NCBI GenBank assembly: GCA_011391155.1
Contig: JAABRA010000370.1
Coordinates: 1 to 58,123 of the forward strand
From: Burkholderiales bacterium
Lineage (GTDB): Bacteria; Pseudomonadota; Gammaproteobacteria; Burkholderiales; Burkholderiaceae_C
DNA: 58,123 nucleotides
Reading direction: 5' to 3'
Part shown: positions 1 to 8,321 of the stretch, one piece after another
Numbering within the stretch: position 1 is the stretch's first letter
Layout of the letters: every line of letters starts with the position of its first letter
Notes under the pieces: generated by a model
The model's database searches: none
What the model was told of the DNA's origin: nothing
Seen by the model: only the letters and a program-made list of their open reading frames with translations
Position numbers and translations under genes: made by a program

Positions 1-617
1 TGGTCGTTGGGCAACGAGATCTCGAATCCGTCTTCGCCGGTGTAGCCGCTGCGGGTGATGAAGAGGTCGGCGCCGTTCCAGGCGAAGCTGCCGCCGGTCA
101 TGAACACCAGCTTCTCGACACCGGGCACGAGGCGTGTGAGCGCCGCCACGGCCTGCGGGCCCTGCAGCGCCAGCAAGGCGCGTTCCGGCATCGGAATGAC
201 CGCGCAGCGGGAGCCGATTTTTTCCTGGATGTGTGCGATGTCGCCCACCTTGCAGGCGCCGTTGACGATGACGAAGAGGTCGGTGCCCCGATTGACGAAC
301 ATCAGGTCGTCGATGATGCCGCCCGCGTCGTTGAGCAGCAGGCCATAGCGCTGTTTGCCCACGGCCAGGCCGATCACGTCCACCGGCATCAGCGACTCGA
401 ACGCGGCGGCGGCATCCACGCCCACCAGCCGCAGCTGGCCCATGTGCGAGACGTCGAACAGGCCGGCCGCAGTGCGGGTGTGGCGGTGTTCGGCCATCAG
501 GCCGGCGGGGTATTGCACCGGCATCGTGTACCCGGCAAACGGCACCATGCGCGCACCGAGTTCGAGGTGCAGCGCTTGCAGGGGCGTGGGGAGCAAAGAG
601 GCATCGGTGGCGGACAA
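1..617 (-). CDS. gcvT: Aminomethyltransferase (glycine cleavage T protein), C-terminus cut by window edge
   Basis: The T protein takes the aminomethyl group from lipoylated H protein, releases ammonia and makes 5,10-methylene-tetrahydrofolate in the cytoplasm. About 205 N-terminal residues are visible. They include the family blocks FDVSHMGQL near residue 50, NDAGGIIDD near residue 97 (the conserved folate-site Asp region) and GYTGEDGFE near residue 195. The frame has no ATG at its head. I place the start at a TTG (615-617) six bases after an AGGAG ribosome binding site; the ATG overlapping this spot is out of frame. A tandem glycine riboswitch lies just upstream, which fits the assignment. 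The rest of the gene, and probably gcvH and gcvP, lie left of the window. Confidence 0.95.
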   Translation of the reverse strand, partial: MSATDASLLPTPLQALHLELGARMVPFAGYTMPVQYPAGLMAEHRHTRTAAGLFDVSHMGQLRLVGVDAAAAFESLMPVDVIGLAVGKQRYGLLLNDAGGIIDDLMFVNRGTDLFVIVNGACKVGDIAHIQEKIGSRCAVIPMPERALLALQGPQAVAALTRLVPGVEKLVFMTGGSFAWNGADLFITRSGYTGEDGFEISLPND

Positions 618-665
618 GGCATTCTCCTGAAAAGGCAAAATTTGAGGGCACGCATGCCCCGTCTT

Positions 666-908
666 GCCCTCCCTGTCCGCTTTACCTGAGAGATTCGCCG
701 GGTCTGCATCACCGGGCGCTGGGCGCGGCGGCAGACTGCGGTTTGCTCCTTCGGTGGACTTCGCCGGCGCAAGCCGGGCAAAGCCTCTCTCCAGTGAGGA
801 AACGCCTTTTCAGGCGCTTGTCAGTCCTTTTGCCTGAGCGTTCAGGGCCCTTTGCGGGGCCTCCTGCGCCTTCGGCGGTCTTCTGGCGAAGACGCTCTCC
901 TGACAAGT
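666..908 (-). promoter_or_regulatory. Tandem glycine riboswitch upstream of gcvT
   Basis: On the minus strand two glycine aptamers follow one another. Aptamer 1 (about 818-908) opens with GGAGAGCG, contains ACCGCCGAAGG and closes with CTCAGGCAAAAGGACTG. Aptamer 2 (about 666-797) opens with GGAGAGAGG, contains CACCGAAGGAGC and closes with AATCTCTCAGGTAAAGCGG then ACAGGG. These blocks are the known glycine riboswitch consensus, and position in front of gcvT is the classic context. In this family glycine binding normally turns expression on. The region from 618 to 954 has no gene; this element fills most of it. Confidence 0.95.
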
Positions 909-954
909 TCGAAAGTGTAGCCGATGATGGCCCTTGCCCATCCTGCACGCGCTT

Positions 955-1533
955 TCAGGTCACCGACTCGGGGGGCAGCAACATCGCGATGCGCTCGCTG
1001 ATCGAGTCCGCACGCTCATGGCCGGCGACCCGCTCGATTTCCGCGATCATCTCGCGTCCTGCTGCCAGCATGCCTTCGCGGTCCCGGGCCTGGCGCAATG
1101 CCTCGCGAAAGCGCTCGGCCAGATCCGGGTCGCGCCGGGAGAACATGCGCTCGCAGATATCGAACAGGAACATCCGCGTCGTCGCCAGGGAGCGTTTGCC
1201 TTCGAAGGCATCGGCTGACACGCGCGCCGCGGGCTCGGCGGCTGAGGCGGCCGGGGCTGTCTGGCGCGCGGGTGCGACCGGTTGCGCGGGCCGTGACGCG
1301 CCGACCGGCCCCGAGGGTGCGGCCGGAGTGCCAGCCGGAAGGCGCTTCTCCAGATAGCCGTCCTGCATCAGCTTTTTCAGGAGGATCCCGGCCTCCCCGC
1401 CGAACATCCAGCCCAGGTCCTGCGGGGACTTGTTGCCGTCGGCCAGCAGCAGCAGGGTGCGCTCGCGCTGGCTCAGGCTGCGTGAGCCCGGCGTGAGTTC
1501 AGCGCGGGCCTTGTCGGTTTTGTGCAATGACAT
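955..1533 (-). CDS. Conserved hypothetical protein, possible small winged-helix-like N-terminus
   Basis: I do not recognise a named family. The 192-residue product is soluble, with no signal peptide or membrane segment. Residues 18-55 (SLSQRERTLLLLADGNKS onwards) read like a short helical, DNA-binding-type fold seen at the head of several Burkholderiales proteins. A Pro/Ala-rich linker covers about residues 66-103, and a helical charged C-terminal half follows. The ATG at 1533 has a GGGAG site eight bases upstream. It lies 63 bases after dctM on the same strand and ahead of the gcvT riboswitch, so it may be read through from the TRAP operon. No function is inferred. Confidence 0.7.
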   Translation of the reverse strand: MSLHKTDKARAELTPGSRSLSQRERTLLLLADGNKSPQDLGWMFGGEAGILLKKLMQDGYLEKRLPAGTPAAPSGPVGASRPAQPVAPARQTAPAASAAEPAARVSADAFEGKRSLATTRMFLFDICERMFSRRDPDLAERFREALRQARDREGMLAAGREMIAEIERVAGHERADSISERIAMLLPPESVT

Positions 1534-1596
1534 GACGACTCCCTTGAGGAAAGGAGCCGATCATGGACAGCGCGAGTGACAGTACCGTGAAAACCC

Positions 1597-2874
1597 TTAC
1601 TTGGCGTACACCAGGTCGCGCAGTCCCAGGCTCAGTGCCGGCACGTAGGTGATGATCATCAGGCAGGCCAGGATCACCAGCACGAAGGGAATCAAATCCT
1701 TGATCATGCGGTCCAGCGAGATGCGCGCCACGGTGCAGGCGGCAAACAGGTTGACGCCAAACGGCGGCGTGATCATTCCCATGGCCAGGTTCACCACCAT
1801 GATCAAGCCGAAGTGCACCGGGTCGATGCCGAAGTGCATGGCCACGGGCGCGAGGATTGGCGCCAGCACGATGATGGCCGCGCTGGTCTCGATGAACATG
1901 CCGATCAGGAACAGCGCCAGATTCACGCCCAGCAGGAAATAGGCGGGCGACTTGAGCACCTCCTGCAGCCAGTGGCCGATGGCATCCGGCACGCCGGCGC
2001 GCGTGATCAGGAAGGCGAACAGGCCGGCGTTGGCAATGATGAACATGATCACCGCGCTGGAAAGCACCGACTTGCGCAGGATGACGGCCAGGTCGGTGAA
2101 CTTGATCTCGCGGTAGATCACCAGACCGACGATCAGCGCGTAGAACACCGCCACGGCCGAGGCTTCGGTCGGCGTGAAGACGCCGCCGTAGATGCCGCCG
2201 AGGATGATCACCGGCATCGCCAGCGCCCAGCCGGCTTTCAGCGTGGCTGGCCCAAAGCCCAGGCGGCCGTCCCCGTCGCTCTTGCCCCAGCCCTTGATGC
2301 GGCAGTAGGCCCAGACGAACAGCATCAGCGCGCCGCCAATCAGGATGCCCGGCCCGAAGCCGGCGATGAACAGTTCGCCAATCGACACCTCGGCGCTGAC
2401 CCCATACAGGATCAGGGGAATCGAGGGCGGGATGATCACGCCGAGCTCGGCGCTGGTGGCCTGCAGGGAAGCCGCCCAGGTGGTGGGATAGCCGTGCTTG
2501 AGCAGCGCCGGAATCAGGATCGTGCCGACCGCAAAGGTGGTGGCCACCGACGAGCCCGAGACCGCGGCGAAGATCATGCAGGTCAGCACGCAGGTCATGG
2601 GCAGGCCGCCCTGCACGCCGCCAACGATGCTTTTGGCAAACTCGACCAGCCGGCGCGAGATGCCGCCGGTCTCCATGATGTTGCCGGCCAGGATGAAGAA
2701 GGGAATGGCGGCCAGAGGAAACTTGTTGATGGCGTTGAACATTTCCTTGACGGAAATCAGCATGTTGGCGTTGTTGACCTGGATGCCGACGATGGAGGCC
2801 AGGCCGATCGATACCGCAACCGAGATGGTGAGTGCAAAGCACAGCACCATGGTGACCAGCATGACGATGCTCAT
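1597..2874 (-). CDS. dctM: TRAP transporter large permease, DctM family
   Basis: This 425-residue protein is the 12-helix membrane subunit of a tripartite ATP-independent periplasmic transporter, which uses a sodium gradient to import carboxylate-type solutes. Hydrophobic segments run through its whole length, and family blocks such as PFFILAGNIMETGGISRRL (near residue 60) and GIITPPFGVNLF-like GMITPPFGVNLF (near 365) are present. Its ATG overlaps the dctQ stop (ATGA), showing tight coupling with the small permease. Length is normal for the family. Substrate cannot be read from this subunit; the neighbouring dehydrogenase suggests a sugar acid. Confidence 0.95.
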   Translation of the reverse strand: MSIVMLVTMVLCFALTISVAVSIGLASIVGIQVNNANMLISVKEMFNAINKFPLAAIPFFILAGNIMETGGISRRLVEFAKSIVGGVQGGLPMTCVLTCMIFAAVSGSSVATTFAVGTILIPALLKHGYPTTWAASLQATSAELGVIIPPSIPLILYGVSAEVSIGELFIAGFGPGILIGGALMLFVWAYCRIKGWGKSDGDGRLGFGPATLKAGWALAMPVIILGGIYGGVFTPTEASAVAVFYALIVGLVIYREIKFTDLAVILRKSVLSSAVIMFIIANAGLFAFLITRAGVPDAIGHWLQEVLKSPAYFLLGVNLALFLIGMFIETSAAIIVLAPILAPVAMHFGIDPVHFGLIMVVNLAMGMITPPFGVNLFAACTVARISLDRMIKDLIPFVLVILACLMIITYVPALSLGLRDLVYAK

Positions 2875-3365
2875 TGCGCGGTCTCCAGTTCGAGCCGCTG
2901 CGGATCGAGCAGGTTGCCGATGATGCTGATCACGCTGAAAACGCCGCCCACCGGCAGCGCCAGGTAGGCCCAGAACATCGAGATTTCCTCCAGTCCGGTG
3001 ACGGTCTGCACCTTGCCGCGGTTAGCGTAGTCCCAGCCCCACCAGATGATGACCCCGATCAGCGCCAGCGCCGCGGCGCTGACCACGAAGTCGAGCACCC
3101 GCCGGATGCGCGGCGGGCTCCAGCGGTACAGCACATCCACGCTGACCATGGCGCCCTGGCGAAACGCCATCGGAATGCCCATGAACACCATCCAGATCAG
3201 GCTGAAGCGGATCAGCACCTCGGTCCATTCGGCGGGGGCCTCGATCACGAAACGCATGATGATCTGGAACATGCCGAGCGACGCGGAAATCGCCAGCATG
3301 GCGCACGCCACCACCAGCGCCAGGCCAGTGGTGAACCGCTCAAAGGACAAGAAATGTTGCTTCAT
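2871..3365 (-). CDS. dctQ: TRAP transporter small permease, DctQ family
   Basis: The 164-residue product has four predicted membrane helices (about residues 12-34, 47-65, 88-108, 127-150), the normal DctQ layout. It pairs with DctM to form the membrane part of the transporter. The Trp-rich stretch ending helix 2 (APAEWTEVLIRFSLIWMVF, about 43-61) is typical. The start ATG lies 97 bases after the dctP stop. The gap holds a dispersed-repeat copy that forms a terminator-like hairpin, so dctQM is probably expressed below dctP. Confidence 0.93.
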   Translation of the reverse strand: MKQHFLSFERFTTGLALVVACAMLAISASLGMFQIIMRFVIEAPAEWTEVLIRFSLIWMVFMGIPMAFRQGAMVSVDVLYRWSPPRIRRVLDFVVSAAALALIGVIIWWGWDYANRGKVQTVTGLEEISMFWAYLALPVGGVFSVISIIGNLLDPQRLELETAQ

Positions 3366-3390
3366 GGCGTCGAGATACGCAATTTATCAA

Positions 3391-3436
3391 TAAAAAACGC
3401 CCGTTCCCAGCGTGGAACGGGCGTAGTTTGCTATCA
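3391..3436 (+). repeat. CCCAGCGT dispersed repeat, copy 1 (perfect hairpin)
   Basis: This copy contains a perfect 10-bp inverted repeat, CGCCCGTTCC (3398-3407) and GGAACGGGCG (3414-3423), around CAGCGT, followed by the distal box TTTGCTATC (3428-3435). It sits between dctP and dctQ. Core and distal box match eight other copies in the window. Confidence 0.85.
3392..3423 (-). terminator. Intrinsic-terminator-like hairpin inside the TRAP operon
   Basis: Read on the minus strand, the 10-bp perfect stem with a 6-base loop is followed at once by six T residues (AAAAAA at 3392-3397 on the plus strand). This is the textbook form of a rho-independent terminator. It lies after dctP and before dctQ. 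I infer partial termination, giving more binding protein than permease, as is common for binding-protein transporters. Confidence 0.75.
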
Positions 3437-3462
3437 AAAACAGACCAATCTGGCGACGGTCC

Positions 3463-4434
3463 CTATTTGAAATTGCGGATCTTGTCGATATTTGCCTTGC
3501 CGAACTGCTTCTCGAACTCGGCGTTCACCGGGCCGAGCGCCGCCACGAACCTGGCCTTGTCCACGGTCTCCACCACGTTCATGCCCTTGGAGCGCAGGTC
3601 GGTCACGCCGCTGGCGTCATCCGCATCGACACGGGCGCGGTTGGCCTTGGCGCCTTCCTTGGCAGCTTCCAGGAACGCCGTCTTGTCGGCGGCGCTGAGC
3701 TTGTCAAAGGCGGTCTTGTTCATCAGGAAGATGGCGGGCGAGTAGACGTGGCCCGTCAATGTCAGGTATTTCTGCACCTGGTCGAACTTGGCCGACATGA
3801 TCACCGACAGCGGGTTTTCCTGGCCATCCACGGTGCCCTGCTGCAGGGCCGTGAAGACTTCCGGGAAGGCCATGGGCGTGGTGATGATGCCAAAGCCCTT
3901 GTAGGCCGCCACGTGCACCGGGTTTTCCATGGTGCGCATCTTCAGGCCCTTGAGGTCGTCCGGGCTGTTGACCGCACGCTTGCTGTTGGTCATGTGGCGG
4001 AAGCCGTTCTCGGCCCAGGCCAGCGCCTTGAAACCCTTGGCCTCGAACTTGCCCAGCATCTCCTGGCCAATCGGGCCATCCAGAACGGCGCGGGCGTGGG
4101 CTTTGTCGCGGAACAGGAAGGGAATGTCGAGGATCTTGGCGTCGGGCACGAAGTTGGGCACCGGGCCGGTCGAGCTGAAGGCCAGTTCCTGGGTGCCGAG
4201 CTGCACCGCCTCGATCGACTCCCGTTCGCCACCGAGCGAGCCGGAGTAGAAGGTCTGGACCTTGTAGCGGCCGCCGGTGCGCTTTTCCACTTCCTTGGCG
4301 AAGGTGTCGATGGCCACGCCCTGGTGCGAGTTCTGCGCCACGGAAATACTGATCTTCATGGTGGTCTGGGCCGACGCCGTTGCCACAAAACCCAGGGCCA
4401 GGCTCAGGCCGATCACCAGTTTGCGCAATTTCAT
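3463..4434 (-). CDS. dctP: TRAP transporter solute-binding protein, DctP family
   Basis: This 323-residue protein has a cleavable signal peptide (hydrophobic residues 8-20, cleavage near ATASAQ at 18-23), so it acts in the periplasm as the solute receptor. Family marks are GGERESIEAVQLG near residue 68, the block LKGLKMRTMENPVH near 165 with the conserved carboxylate-binding Arg, and QQGTVDGQENPLS near 198. It is followed by dctQM and preceded by a D-erythronate dehydrogenase-like gene. The ligand is therefore probably a sugar acid, but this is inference from context only. A GTTGT-N3-ACAAC operator-like site lies 63-75 bases upstream of the start. Confidence 0.95.
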   Translation of the reverse strand: MKLRKLVIGLSLALGFVATASAQTTMKISISVAQNSHQGVAIDTFAKEVEKRTGGRYKVQTFYSGSLGGERESIEAVQLGTQELAFSSTGPVPNFVPDAKILDIPFLFRDKAHARAVLDGPIGQEMLGKFEAKGFKALAWAENGFRHMTNSKRAVNSPDDLKGLKMRTMENPVHVAAYKGFGIITTPMAFPEVFTALQQGTVDGQENPLSVIMSAKFDQVQKYLTLTGHVYSPAIFLMNKTAFDKLSAADKTAFLEAAKEGAKANRARVDADDASGVTDLRSKGMNVVETVDKARFVAALGPVNAEFEKQFGKANIDKIRNFK

Positions 4435-4496
4435 TCAGGTCTCCTTGGTTGGAAAAAGTCGGATTGCAAGTCTCGAAGGCTTCGAAAGCTGCGAAA

Positions 4497-4509
4497 GTTG
4501 TATGACAAC
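4497..4509. promoter_or_regulatory. GntR-type operator candidate between denD and dctP
   Basis: GTTGTATGACAAC is a 5-bp inverted repeat with a 3-base centre. It matches the general form bound by FadR-subfamily GntR regulators, which often control sugar-acid transport operons. No GntR gene is in the window. The function is inferred from sequence form and position only. Confidence 0.5.
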
Positions 4510-4515
4510 TTTAGA

Positions 4516-5541
4516 TTATGGCTGCACCGGCAGACGAATCGCATCGGGGTTTTCGCGGATGTAGTCGCGAATGACCGCCTCGAAATCGGTATCCGGCAAC
4601 AGCCCCAGCGCTCGGGCGCGGGTGGCGGCGATGTTGCCGGGCCAGGTGCTGACCACGCGCAAGATCGCCGGGTCGGGCGTCCAGTCCAGCAGATCAGTGG
4701 CCGCCGTACCGGCCACCCGGCCGAGCGCGGCAGCCATCTCGCCGACGCTGGTGCGCAAGGCCGGCAGGTTCATGGCGGTCAGGGGGCCCCATTCGGTGTC
4801 GCTCACCGTCGCGGCGCGGATCAGGCCTTCGATGGTGCGTCCAGGGGACGACAGCGCGACCGGGATGTCGGCCGGCACCGGGCAGGCGGCGCGCACCCCT
4901 GCCAGCGGCTCGCGGATCATGCCGCTCAGGAAGCTCGATGCCGCGCCGTTGGGTTTGCCGGGCCGCACGCTGACCGTCATCAGGCGCACATTGCGCCCGC
5001 GCACGAAGCCCTTGCGCGCGTAGTCGGCCACGAGTTGCTCGCCGATGAATTTCTGGACGCCATAACTGCTCTGCGGCGTGGGCAGGGTGTGGTCTTCGAT
5101 GACCTCGGGCAGAACCTGTCCTGGAGGCTTGCCGAACACCGCCAGCGAGCTGGCAAACACGACCGTGGGGCGGGTCTTCAAGGCACGGCAGGCTTCCAGC
5201 AGGGCGCGGGTTGCGTCCAGATTGCTGCGCATGCCCAGGTCGAAGTCGGCCTCGCACTCGCCGCTCACGGCGGCTGCCAGATGGAACGCCAGCTGGGTGT
5301 CCGCCGGCACGGCGGCGGTGCCGGCGATGCCGGGCCGCAGCAGGTCCGTGAGGTCGCCGACCACGGTGGCGACGCGGGCATCCACCAGCAGGTCGGCCGG
5401 CGGCTGCGCGCGGTCCACCAGGGTGATGCGGGCGATGGTCTGGGGCGCGCTGCCGGCGAGGGAAAGCTGGCCCTGGGCGAGCAGGGTGCGCGCCAGGCGC
5501 ACGCCCAGAAAGCCGGCGCCGCCGGTGATCACGATGTTCAT
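4516..5541 (-). CDS. denD: NAD-dependent epimerase/dehydrogenase, D-erythronate dehydrogenase-like
   Basis: The 341-residue product is an extended short-chain dehydrogenase with the Rossmann motif GGAGFLG (7-13) and the catalytic pair Y160-x3-K164 (YGVQK), with SS at 131-132 upstream. The best fit is the DenD family, which oxidises D-erythronate at C2 and is repeatedly found with TRAP transporters for four-carbon acid sugars. The ATG at 5541 is chosen over a longer reading because it has a GGAG site and starts directly with the Rossmann strand. It precedes dctP on the same strand with an 81-base gap. No kinase or isomerase partner is visible, so the substrate remains a proposal. Confidence 0.75.
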   Translation of the reverse strand: MNIVITGGAGFLGVRLARTLLAQGQLSLAGSAPQTIARITLVDRAQPPADLLVDARVATVVGDLTDLLRPGIAGTAAVPADTQLAFHLAAAVSGECEADFDLGMRSNLDATRALLEACRALKTRPTVVFASSLAVFGKPPGQVLPEVIEDHTLPTPQSSYGVQKFIGEQLVADYARKGFVRGRNVRLMTVSVRPGKPNGAASSFLSGMIREPLAGVRAACPVPADIPVALSSPGRTIEGLIRAATVSDTEWGPLTAMNLPALRTSVGEMAAALGRVAGTAATDLLDWTPDPAILRVVSTWPGNIAATRARALGLLPDTDFEAVIRDYIRENPDAIRLPVQP

Positions 5542-5626
5542 GGGTTTTGTCTCCGGAGGAAGCGTGAACTTTACATCGCGTCGCCGGTTCGAGACGGTCA
5601 CGGGATCGACAGATCCTGCCGGTCAC

Positions 5627-5650
5627 AAAAAAAGGGCCCGAAAGCCCCTT
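5627..5650 (-). terminator. Rho-independent terminator after ETF-QO gene
   Basis: On the minus strand AAGGGGCTTTCGGGCCC folds as a short GC stem and runs directly into seven T residues. It begins 22 bases after the ETF-QO stop codon. Confidence 0.75.
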
Positions 5651-5671
5651 CCGATAACGGAGGCAGCGCGC

Positions 5672-7375
5672 TTACATGCCCGCGTAGTTCGGCCCGCCGC
5701 CACCCTCCGGCGTGACCCAGACGATGTTCTGCGTCGGGTCCTTGATGTCGCAGGTCTTGCAGTGCACGCAGTTGGCCGCATTGATCTGCAGGCGCTGGGC
5801 GCTGCCGCCCTTTGACTCGTCGGGGACGAATTCGTACACGCCCGCCGGGCAGTAGCGGGCTTCCGGCCCGGCGAACGTCGCCAGGTTGATGGTGACCGGC
5901 ACCGACGCATCCTTGAGCGTCAGGTGCGCGGGCTGGTTTTCTTCGTGGTTGACGTTGCTGATGAAGACGCTCGACAGGCGATCAAAGGTGAGCTTGCCAT
6001 CCGGTTTCGGATAGGCGATGGGCTGGCATTGCGCGGCGGGTTTCAGGTAGGCGTGGTCCGGCTTGTCGCGATGCAGCGTCCACGGCATGTGACCGCCGAG
6101 CGCGAACTGCTCAACGCCGTTCATCAAGGTCCCTACCCTCAGGCCATATTTGAACCAGGCCTTGAAATTGCGCGATTTGTTGAGTTCGGTGTAGAGCCAG
6201 CTGGCCTCGAAGGCCTCGGGGTAGGCGCTGAGCTCGTCATGCTGTCGTCCGGCCGTGACCGCTTCGTAGGCGGCTTCGGCAGCCAGCATGCCGGATTTCA
6301 TGGCGGCGTGGCTGCCCTTGATGCGGCTCACGTTCAGGAAGCCGGCATCGCAGCCGACCAGCGCACCGCCCGGAAACACGGTCTTGGGCAAGGAGGTCAG
6401 ACCGCCCGCCGTGATGGCCCGGGCACCGTAGGCCAGCCGCTTGGCGGGCTTGAGCCCGTGGTCTTCACCTTCCAGGTACCAGCGGATGTTGGGGTGGGTT
6501 TTCCAGCGCTGGAACTCTTCGAACGGACTCAGGTACGGGTTGGTGTAGTTGAGCCCGGTGATGAAGCCCAGCGCGATCTTGTTGTCTTCCATGTGGTACA
6601 GGAACGAGCCGCCGTAGGTGGCGTCGTCCATCGGCCAGCCGGCCGTATGCACCACCAGCCCGGGTTGGTGACGGGCCGGGTCAACCTCCCACAGTTCCTT
6701 GATGCCGATGCCGTAGCTCTGCGGGTCGCAGCCCTCGTCGAGCTTGTAGCGTGATATCAGCTGGCGTCCCAGGTGACCTCGCGCGCCCTCGGCAAAGATC
6801 GTGTACCTGGCGAGCAGTTCCATGCCGATCTGGAAGGCCTCGCCCGGCTCGCCGTCCTTGCCCACGCCCAGGTTGCCGGTGGCCACGCCCTTCACCGAGC
6901 CGTCGTCGTTGTACAGCACTTCGGCCGCAGCGAAGCCGGGGAAAATCTCCACCCCCAGGTTCTCGGCCTGCTGGGCCAGCCAGCGCGTCAGGGCGCCCAG
7001 GCTGATGATGTAGTTGCCGTGGTTCTGGCTGCACTTGGGCAGCAGGAAGTTGGGGGTGCGGTAGCCCGTGGTTTCGCTCAGGAACAGCATGGCCTCGTCG
7101 GTGACGGGCTGGTTCAGCGGGGCGCCCATGGCCTTCCAGTCGGGGAAGAGCTCCGACAGGGCGATCGGGTCCAGCACCGCGCCCGAGAGGATATGCACGC
7201 CAGGCTCTGCGCCTTTTTCCAGCACCACGACCGAGATCTCCGTGCCATTTTCCGCGGCCAGTTGCTTCAGGCGGATGGCGGTGGACAGCCCGCCCGGTCC
7301 GCCACCGACCACGACCACGTCATATTCCATCGCTTCGCGCGGGCCGAACTGGGCCAGTATTTCCTGGTTTGTCAT
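5672..7375 (-). CDS. Electron transfer flavoprotein-ubiquinone oxidoreductase
   Basis: ETF-QO passes electrons from the electron transfer flavoprotein (fed by acyl-CoA and other dehydrogenases) to membrane ubiquinone. The 567-residue product shows the FAD-binding GGGPGGLS (24-31) near its N-terminus. The C-terminal [4Fe-4S] ligands are C536, C539 and C542 in CVHCKTC plus an upstream Cys in RYCPAGVYEFVP. Length matches bacterial members. I chose the ATG at 7375 because the frame upstream of it is not conserved-looking. The gene diverges from the SDR gene across a 134-base spacer and ends at a clear terminator. The etfAB genes are not in the window. Confidence 0.95.
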   Translation of the reverse strand: MTNQEILAQFGPREAMEYDVVVVGGGPGGLSTAIRLKQLAAENGTEISVVVLEKGAEPGVHILSGAVLDPIALSELFPDWKAMGAPLNQPVTDEAMLFLSETTGYRTPNFLLPKCSQNHGNYIISLGALTRWLAQQAENLGVEIFPGFAAAEVLYNDDGSVKGVATGNLGVGKDGEPGEAFQIGMELLARYTIFAEGARGHLGRQLISRYKLDEGCDPQSYGIGIKELWEVDPARHQPGLVVHTAGWPMDDATYGGSFLYHMEDNKIALGFITGLNYTNPYLSPFEEFQRWKTHPNIRWYLEGEDHGLKPAKRLAYGARAITAGGLTSLPKTVFPGGALVGCDAGFLNVSRIKGSHAAMKSGMLAAEAAYEAVTAGRQHDELSAYPEAFEASWLYTELNKSRNFKAWFKYGLRVGTLMNGVEQFALGGHMPWTLHRDKPDHAYLKPAAQCQPIAYPKPDGKLTFDRLSSVFISNVNHEENQPAHLTLKDASVPVTINLATFAGPEARYCPAGVYEFVPDESKGGSAQRLQINAANCVHCKTCDIKDPTQNIVWVTPEGGGGPNYAGM

Positions 7376-7509
7376 GGGAGGTCTCGGTTGATCAGGGGCG
7401 CCATCTTGCCGCATGCCGGCGGAGAAGTCTGTCGGTTGGGCGACTGATTTTATTCGCTTCACAGGCACAATCGACCGACGGCTTTTTTGATTTAGTGGAG
7501 GTTCCCTCA

Positions 7510-8292
7510 ATGGCGTACAACATCGATCTTTCCGGCCGGGTGGCCTTCATCACCGGCGCCTCCGGCGGCCTGGGCGCCCAGTTTGCCCGGGTGCTGGCCG
7601 GCGCCGGTGCCGGCGTGGTGCTGGCCAGCCGCCGGCTGGAAAAGCTCAAGGAGCTGCGCGCCCAGATCGAGGGCGACGGCGGTGATGCCCACGTGGTGGA
7701 ACTCGACGTGACCGACCGCGACTCGATCAAGTCCGCCGTGGCGCACGCCGAAACCGAGATGGGCTCGATCGACATCCTGGTCAACAACTCCGGGGTCAGC
7801 ACCACGCAGCGCATTCAGGATGTCGAGGAGGATGACTACGATTTCGTGTTCAACACCAATGTGCGCGGCGCCTTCTTCGTGGCGCAGGAGGTGGGCAAGC
7901 GCATGCTGGCGCGCTCGCGGGGCGCAGCACCCGGCAGCTTCACGGGCGGACGCATCATCAACATCGCCTCGATGGCCGGCCTGAAGGTGCTGCCGCAGAT
8001 CGGCGTGTACTGCATGAGCAAGGCCGCGGTGGTGCAGATGACCAAGGCGATGGCGCTGGAATGGGGCAAATTCGGCATCAACGTCAACGCGATCTGCCCG
8101 GGCTATATCGATACCGAGATCAACCACCACCACTGGCAGACCGAGCAGGGCCAGAAGCTCATCCAGATGCTGCCGCGCAAGCGCGTGGGGCAGCCGCAGG
8201 ACCTGGACGGACTGGTGCTGATGCTGGCCAGCGACCAGAGCCATTTCATCAACGGCGCGGTGATCGCTGCGGACGACGGCTTCGGCGTCTGA
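7510..8292 (+). CDS. SDR family NAD(P)-dependent oxidoreductase
   Basis: The 260-residue product is a classical short-chain dehydrogenase: cofactor motif TGASGGLG (15-22), NNSG (92-95), and catalytic S154, Y167 and K171 (YCMSK). The substrate cannot be read. Proximity to ETF-QO and an acyl-CoA thioesterase hints at fatty-acid or acyl-CoA metabolism (for example a 3-oxoacyl reductase or hydroxyacyl dehydrogenase). The ATG at 7510 follows a GGAGG site; a longer in-frame reading from 7369 would overlap ETF-QO and is not needed. It is followed after 29 bases by an EamA permease. Confidence 0.9.
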   Translation: MAYNIDLSGRVAFITGASGGLGAQFARVLAGAGAGVVLASRRLEKLKELRAQIEGDGGDAHVVELDVTDRDSIKSAVAHAETEMGSIDILVNNSGVSTTQRIQDVEEDDYDFVFNTNVRGAFFVAQEVGKRMLARSRGAAPGSFTGGRIINIASMAGLKVLPQIGVYCMSKAAVVQMTKAMALEWGKFGINVNAICPGYIDTEINHHHWQTEQGQKLIQMLPRKRVGQPQDLDGLVLMLASDQSHFINGAVIAADDGFGV

Positions 8293-8321
8293 ATGACGCC
8301 CGGCGGCCCGGCGGCTTCTGC

